Source: Planctomycetota bacterium | GTDB lineage: Bacteria > Planctomycetota > GCA-002687715 > DRQF01 | Assembly: GCA_015485455.1 (NCBI GenBank) | Contig: WFTN01000069.1 | Span: 1 to 9,787 of the forward strand | Length of the DNA: 9,787 nt | Direction of reading: 5' to 3' | Shown here: one piece after another, positions 6,134 to 9,787 of the stretch | Numbering within the stretch: position 1 is the first letter of the stretch | Layout: each line of letters opens with the position of its first letter | Notes under the pieces: model-generated | Database searches by the model: none | What the model was told of the DNA's origin: nothing | What the model saw: only the letters and a program-made list of their open reading frames with translations | Translations under genes and position numbers: made by a program

Positions 6134-7183
6134 ATGAAAAAACAAGTTTCACGTCGGGGATTTATCAAGAGCGGCATTCTCGTGGCAGGTGCAGGGGCCA
6201 CTTTGTCTCAGTCCCTCCCAGCATTCGCAATCGGAAAAGAAACCAAGTGCGCAGTGGCCTGCAGCAGCAACGGGTTGCCCTATATTGCTGAAGCTCTTGA
6301 GAAACTTGCTAAAGGCCAAGATACCTTGGATGTGGCCATTGAAGCGGTGAATCATGTTGAGAACGATCCGAACGACATGAGCGTGGGATATGGAGGTTTG
6401 CCGAATGCTGATGGCGTGGTTGAACTTGATGCCAGTTGCATGCACGGTCCAACAAACAATGCTGGGGCCGTTGGGGCCCTTCAGGGCATCAAGAACCCTT
6501 GTCGTGTTGCTCGGGACGTCCTGTGGAATACCAATCATGTCATGCTTGTGGGCGAAGGAGCACTGCGGTTCGCCAAGATGATGGGGCACAAAGAAGAGAA
6601 CTTACTCACCGAAAAAGCCCGTCGCGTTTGGCTACACTGGAAACGGAGTCACTCCACCAAAGATGATTGGTTGGAACCCCATGAGAAACGTCCTGAACTC
6701 AAGAAAAAGAAGGACGGCAAGCGAGAGACCGGTACCATCAACTTCAATTGCTGCAACGAGAAGGGAGAAGTGAGCGCTGTTACAACCACCAGCGGTTTAG
6801 CCTGGAAGATCCCTGGCCGGGTTGGAGATTCTCCTATCATCGGTGCAGGTCTCTACGTCGACGGCAAGATCGGCGCTGCAGGCAGCACGGGCACAGGAGA
6901 ATGTGTCATTGTCGGATGTGGTGCCCACACCGTTGTTGAAGCTATGCGCAATGGCATGCACCCCAAGGATGCCTGTATCCACGGGATCAAGCGGGTGATT
7001 GAGATGAATACCATGCCCAATCGTCTCAAAAAGAATGGCCGCCCCAACTTCCAAGTCAACTTCTATGCGGTCAACACCAAGGGTGAATTCGGAGGAGCTG
7101 CCATCTACCCAACGAAATTTGCTGCTGGAGACGCCAAGGGCGTAAGACTCATCGAGTCTGCTTCCCACTTTTCTTCTTGGTAG
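6134..7183 (+). CDS. Tat-exported N4-(beta-N-acetylglucosaminyl)-L-asparaginase family protein
   Basis: Glycosylasparaginases are Ntn hydrolases that split the GlcNAc-asparagine amide, a late step in N-glycoprotein breakdown. The precursor cuts itself, and the new N-terminal Thr is the nucleophile. The 349-residue protein has a twin-arginine signal (SRRGFIK, residues 6-12), a hydrophobic region, and a likely cleavage after AFA (30-32), so it acts in the periplasm or outside. Family motifs are SVGYGGLP, NHVMLVGEGALRFA and GRVGDSPIIGAG. Thr201 is the predicted nucleophile. Thr219, Arg229, Asp232, Thr252 and Gly253 sit at the same spacing from it as the catalytic and binding residues of the Elizabethkingia enzyme (Thr152, 170, Arg180, Asp183, Thr203, Gly204; numbering from memory). 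Two differences stand out: Gly200 replaces the Asp before the nucleophile, and the N-terminal substrate-binding Trp appears to be missing. Exact substrate is therefore less certain than family. It follows a GT4 gene by 32 bp. Confidence 0.88.
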   Translation: MKKQVSRRGFIKSGILVAGAGATLSQSLPAFAIGKETKCAVACSSNGLPYIAEALEKLAKGQDTLDVAIEAVNHVENDPNDMSVGYGGLPNADGVVELDASCMHGPTNNAGAVGALQGIKNPCRVARDVLWNTNHVMLVGEGALRFAKMMGHKEENLLTEKARRVWLHWKRSHSTKDDWLEPHEKRPELKKKKDGKRETGTINFNCCNEKGEVSAVTTTSGLAWKIPGRVGDSPIIGAGLYVDGKIGAAGSTGTGECVIVGCGAHTVVEAMRNGMHPKDACIHGIKRVIEMNTMPNRLKKNGRPNFQVNFYAVNTKGEFGGAAIYPTKFAAGDAKGVRLIESASHFSSW

Positions 7184-7212
7184 AATTCTGAGACGAATGA
7201 GGCTGCGATGGA

Positions 7213-8406
7213 TCAACGGCTAAACATCAACCGTCGAGAAAAGACCCGCAAGAAAATAATGAGGCCGATGAAGCAAGCCAAAAATGCGACACTGATCATT
7301 CCCAAGGTCGACGGTGAGCGTGAGGACAACTCCTCCCGCAATGCTGCCAAGAGTTCCGTTTTTCTCTCTGGATCAAGGGCGAACTCGTCATTCTCCACCA
7401 TGGCAATCCACTGTTCATGATAGTCAATGCCTCGGGGTGTACGCAGACAAAGCTCGAAGGCATGGAGCTTTGCCCTTTTATCATAACGTGAACTCTCGGC
7501 GATAAAGCGATTGACAACATAGGAGTCATTCACTCTTCGGATAGAAGAACCTCTGGGCTGGTCAAGAAGCTCGATGAATCCTGCCGCCATGGCGGCTTGT
7601 TGGTAGCTGTAAGAATGAGATCCGGCGTCCTTGCTCTTGTTGACCAGCAGCGTCCCCTTGAGTCCTCCAGCTTTTCTATTCGCCCGCCGAAGAATCTTCT
7701 TGGCTTGTTTCCTGGGAAAACACGATGTCAACGATTGAAACCGACTCATGTCCAACAAAATCATGGCAAACTTGCGATCAGCGCCCAGTTCGAATTCATT
7801 GCCCAAGAGTGTCAAGATGTCCGCCAAGGTGACATCCTTGGTTTTCACCGTCATATCTGGAGTGTCTTCCAAGTAAATCCCGAAACGGCGCGAGGTGTAT
7901 CCACGTTTGGCACGGTCCCTGAAGTAATTCCAGTTCTTGAAATCGAAAACTGAAATGTGGCCCTGCCTGCGGCTCACAGGAGCTGAACCAAATCGATTCC
8001 ATTCATCGAATCCCCGCACCCAAGTCAAGCGCCCGTTCTCTTCAAGGATGCCGTCTTTCAGCCCTCTTCTTCCGGCAACAAAGACGTTCTCTCCTGGGTT
8101 TCGGCGTTTGACCCGAATGCGCCACCATAGATTGGGTTCTGGGTTGACCCCATCCGTAATCTCAGATCGAGCATATCTTCGTGTCAGATAGCTCATGGAA
8201 GAATTACGATGATTCCCACCACCGTACGAACCGTAAGCAGCGATGATGTCTATGAAGAAAACGGAACCGCCTTTGAGGGGGTCACATGGTTGAGTCACCC
8301 GCATGCTTCCAGAAACTATAGGCTCAATCATCTCGATTTGTGCACCAAGCGAAGGGGAGACGACACCGATGAGCAGAAGGAAGAGAACAGCGACATGGAG
8401 CTTCAT
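7213..8406 (-). CDS. Unrecognised secreted protein with C-terminal membrane anchor
   Basis: I do not recognise a family. From the ATG at 8406 the 397-residue protein begins MKLHVAVLFLLLIGVV and has a Sec-type signal peptide with likely cleavage near SLGA (19-22). A long extracytoplasmic region follows, and a single membrane segment lies near the end (about 367-389), closed by a short basic tail, RRLMFSR. This predicts a type I membrane protein with its bulk in the periplasm. The first part is rich in Gly, Arg and Trp (WWRIRVKRRNPGENV, about 95-109; GRRGLKDG near 113-120). The second part (about 190-230) looks alpha/beta, with the hydrophobic strand FAMILLDMSRF. Cysteines are few (41, 229, 320, 378). 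In-frame starts at 8412 (ATG) and 8442 (TTG, overlapping apt) are possible. The 8406 ATG fits best because GAG lies eight bases upstream. It follows apt by 13 bp, so the two are probably co-transcribed, and it converges on the glycosylasparaginase gene. Confidence 0.75.
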   Translation of the reverse strand: MKLHVAVLFLLLIGVVSPSLGAQIEMIEPIVSGSMRVTQPCDPLKGGSVFFIDIIAAYGSYGGGNHRNSSMSYLTRRYARSEITDGVNPEPNLWWRIRVKRRNPGENVFVAGRRGLKDGILEENGRLTWVRGFDEWNRFGSAPVSRRQGHISVFDFKNWNYFRDRAKRGYTSRRFGIYLEDTPDMTVKTKDVTLADILTLLGNEFELGADRKFAMILLDMSRFQSLTSCFPRKQAKKILRRANRKAGGLKGTLLVNKSKDAGSHSYSYQQAAMAAGFIELLDQPRGSSIRRVNDSYVVNRFIAESSRYDKRAKLHAFELCLRTPRGIDYHEQWIAMVENDEFALDPERKTELLAALREELSSRSPSTLGMISVAFLACFIGLIIFLRVFSRRLMFSR

Positions 8407-8419
8407 AGACATATCTCGA

Positions 8420-8956
8420 TCAGTAAACGAGCAAGGACTCAATCTTCAAGTTGTCGCCCAATTTCTTCCGACCTTTCAAGAAGGAAAGCTCAATGACGAA
8501 GGCACAAGCAACAACCTCGGCACCTTGATTTTCAACCAAACGTTGGCAAGCACTGATGGTGCCCCCTGTGGCCAGCAGATCATCAATCAAGACGACTCTT
8601 TGCCCCGGTTTCACAGCATCTTCGTGCATTTGCACTGTGTCTTCGCCATATTCAAGGGCGTAACTCTCTTCGACGGTCTTCCATGGAAGTTTTCCTTTTT
8701 TTCGAATTGGGGCAAAACTTTTTTCCATCTTAACGGCCAAGGGGCAGCCAAAAATGAATCCCCGGGCTTCCGGGCCGAGGATGACATCGAATTCCACTCC
8801 TGACAAACATTCTGCCAAGACGTCTATGGATGCGGCGAAGCCACTTGGATCTGCCAGAAGAGGGGTGATGTCTTTGAATAAGATGCCTTCCTTGGGAAAG
8901 TCTGGGACATCCCGGATGAGGCCCTTGATTTGATCGATTTTGGAATTGTTTTTCAT
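8420..8956 (-). CDS. apt: Adenine phosphoribosyltransferase
   Basis: Converts adenine and phosphoribosyl pyrophosphate (PRPP) to AMP and pyrophosphate in the cytoplasm, the purine salvage route for adenine. The 178-residue length is typical. The sequence carries IRDVPDFPKEGILFKDITPLL (about 14-34), GPEARGFIFG (61-70), the flexible loop RKKGKLP (85-91) and the PRPP-binding motif VVLIDDLLATGGT (121-133), all matching the family closely. The frame is open to 9034. The ATG at 8956 is preferred because it gives MKNNSKIDQIKGLIRDVPDFP, the normal N-terminus, and has AAAGAG six bases upstream. Earlier starts would add an unneeded stretch overlapping the ABC-F gene. It lies 59 bp after the ABC-F gene and 13 bp before the membrane-anchored protein, all on the minus strand. 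An imperfect hairpin and a perfect dyad lie in the 59-bp gap, so it may have its own transcription control. Confidence 0.97.
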   Translation of the reverse strand: MKNNSKIDQIKGLIRDVPDFPKEGILFKDITPLLADPSGFAASIDVLAECLSGVEFDVILGPEARGFIFGCPLAVKMEKSFAPIRKKGKLPWKTVEESYALEYGEDTVQMHEDAVKPGQRVVLIDDLLATGGTISACQRLVENQGAEVVACAFVIELSFLKGRKKLGDNLKIESLLVY

Positions 8957-8968
8957 TGGTCGCTCTTT

Positions 8969-8983
8969 TTTGAAGTCTTCAAA
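8969..8983. repeat. Perfect 7-bp dyad just upstream of apt
   Basis: TTTGAAG and CTTCAAA flank one central base, giving a perfect 15-bp palindromic site twelve bases before the apt start codon. It is too tight to form a good RNA hairpin at full length, though six pairs with a three-base loop are possible. It looks like a protein-binding dyad or a chance palindrome; I know no regulator with this site. Confidence 0.4.
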
Positions 8984-9014
8984 CAAGAATAGCCAGGTAT
9001 CAATGGTGGCTACC
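8981..9014 (-). terminator. Weak intrinsic terminator candidate after the ABC-F gene
   Basis: On the minus strand, two bases after the ABC-F stop, TAGCCA and TGGCTA pair perfectly around an 11-base loop, with two more G-U pairs at the base of the stem. TTCTTGTTT follows directly. The U-rich tail and the position fit a Rho-independent terminator, but the stem is short and moderate in GC, so read-through into apt is likely. Confidence 0.35.
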
Positions 9015-9015
9015 T

Positions 9016-9787
9016 TTACATATGAGATTCCCATTCGTCTTCTAAGTTCTTCAGCTCTTCTTCCAGAGATAGGAGTTCTGCTTTCAAATCCCTTAAGGCC
9101 TGAGGATCCTTGTAAATATCCGGACTTTCCATCGCTTTCATGATGTTGTCCTTTCTCTCTTCGGCTTGCATGATTTCAGCTTCAACAGTGGATATAGCCC
9201 GCTTCTTGACTTTCCCTAGTGAGTTCGTCCGATGTTTGTCTTCTTTTTGTCGTTTTTTTGATTCTCGCTTGGCCTCTGCCGCTTCCAGATCAGCTATCTC
9301 TCGTTGTTCTCGGGCTCGGCGTTGACGACCCTTGCGGACGAAACTGTAGTTCCCCACACCCAGTTCATGGTGGTCTCCCTCGAGCCAAAGAACTTTGTTG
9401 CAAACCCGGTCCAAGAAGAAACGGTCATGTGATACCGTGACAATAACCCCGTCATAGTCGGCTAAGACTGATTCTAAAGCCTTGCGAGAGGGGATATCCA
9501 GATGATTGGTAGGCTCATCCAGAACCAGGACATTGGGACGGGCCAAGATCAATTTAGCCAACATGAGTTTGCTTTTTTCTCCTCCAGAGAAACTACTGAG
9601 AGGGCGATGAACATCGTCGTCGCGAAAAAGAAAACGGGCCAAGAAACTCCTGATTTGAAGGTCTGTCAGTTGAAGATCTGCTTCGGCGATTTCTTCGTAT
9701 GGGCTGAGTTCTGGGTTAATCGTTGTTTGCAACTGGTCGAAGTATCCCACGTCTGCAGTTTTCCCAACAACAACGGTGCCAGCTAAA
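9016..9787 (-). CDS. ABC-F family ATPase, C-terminal part, 5' end outside window
   Basis: ABC-F proteins are soluble twin-ATPase factors that bind the ribosome and act in translation or antibiotic protection; they are not transporters. The frame is open to the window edge on the minus strand, leaving the last 256 residues. In fragment numbering these show the tail of the second nucleotide-binding domain with GYFDQ (about 14-18), the signature FSGGE (66-70), Walker B VLVLDEPTNHLD (86-97) and the switch SHDRFFLD (119-126). Next comes a highly charged Arg/Lys/Glu helix, then a C-terminal coiled coil (about 197-253) containing SPDIYKDP between two helical arms, as in Uup- and YdiF-type proteins. 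Walker A and the interdomain linker that defines the subfamily lie outside the window. A GTG at 9750 could be mistaken for a start, but it is inside the domain. It is upstream of apt on the same strand. Confidence 0.93.
   Translation of the reverse strand, partial: LAGTVVVGKTADVGYFDQLQTTINPELSPYEEIAEADLQLTDLQIRSFLARFLFRDDDVHRPLSSFSGGEKSKLMLAKLILARPNVLVLDEPTNHLDIPSRKALESVLADYDGVIVTVSHDRFFLDRVCNKVLWLEGDHHELGVGNYSFVRKGRQRRAREQREIADLEAAEAKRESKKRQKEDKHRTNSLGKVKKRAISTVEAEIMQAEERKDNIMKAMESPDIYKDPQALRDLKAELLSLEEELKNLEDEWESHM

Noticed and set aside
5726..6145. 139-codon minus-strand frame across the GT4 end and glycosylasparaginase start
   Set aside because: It is antisense to the E(x7)E region of the GT4 and to the Tat signal start, and its translation is low-complexity Ser-rich without a family match.
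6149..6589. 146-codon minus-strand frame inside the glycosylasparaginase gene
   Set aside because: It is fully antisense to conserved family motifs, and its own sequence shows no domain.
7184..7212. Bidirectional terminator between the convergent glycosylasparaginase and membrane-protein genes
   Set aside because: The 29-bp gap contains no stem-loop with a U-run that I could find on either strand.
8303..8803. 166-codon plus-strand frame opposite apt and the start of the membrane-anchored protein
   Set aside because: It covers the antisense of the PRPP motif in apt, whose identity is certain, and shows no plausible product.

Overview
The window is 9.8 kb of ordinary, densely coding bacterial chromosome. 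It holds nine protein genes, two of them cut by the window edges, and I see no RNA genes, mobile elements, CRISPR arrays or origins. A Tat signal peptide and a Sec signal peptide, a surface-polysaccharide type set of glycosyltransferases, and a type IA topoisomerase with a long lysine tail together suggest a Gram-negative bacterium of roughly mid GC content. Lysine-tailed topoisomerases plus exported glycosylasparaginases remind me of the PVC group (Verrucomicrobiota, Lentisphaerota, Planctomycetota). That placement rests on memory and was not tested.

Layout. (1) Positions 2-1198, plus strand: C-terminal part of a topoisomerase III (topB-like) with two zinc ribbons and a 50-residue Lys/Ala/Val tail. 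(2) Positions 1279-6101: four glycosyltransferases arranged GT4 (+), GT2 (-), GT2 (-), GT4 (+). The first GT4 and first GT2 converge and overlap by 21 bp at their 3' ends. The two GT2 genes are coupled by an ATGA overlap. The second GT2 and second GT4 diverge from an 87-bp gap that probably holds the promoters. (3) Positions 6134-7183, plus strand: a Tat-exported glycosylasparaginase-family Ntn hydrolase, 32 bp behind the second GT4 and probably co-transcribed with it. (4) Positions 9787-7213, minus strand: an ABC-F ATPase (its N-terminal part lies outside the window), adenine phosphoribosyltransferase (apt), and a 397-residue secreted, C-terminally membrane-anchored protein that I do not recognise. 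This group converges on the glycosylasparaginase.

How they may work together. The GT genes probably build a surface glycan (O-antigen, exopolysaccharide or glycoprotein glycan). The two GT4 enzymes share an unusual Cys cluster after an HDFW motif and look like diverged relatives. The glycosylasparaginase would act outside the cytoplasm on glycan-linked asparagine or a related amide. The topoisomerase, ABC-F and apt genes are housekeeping functions flanking the glycan block.

I found no clear sign of a wholly new multi-gene system. The points most worth following are the unrecognised membrane-anchored protein, the variant active site and Tat export of the glycosylasparaginase, and the shared Cys cluster of the GT4 pair.
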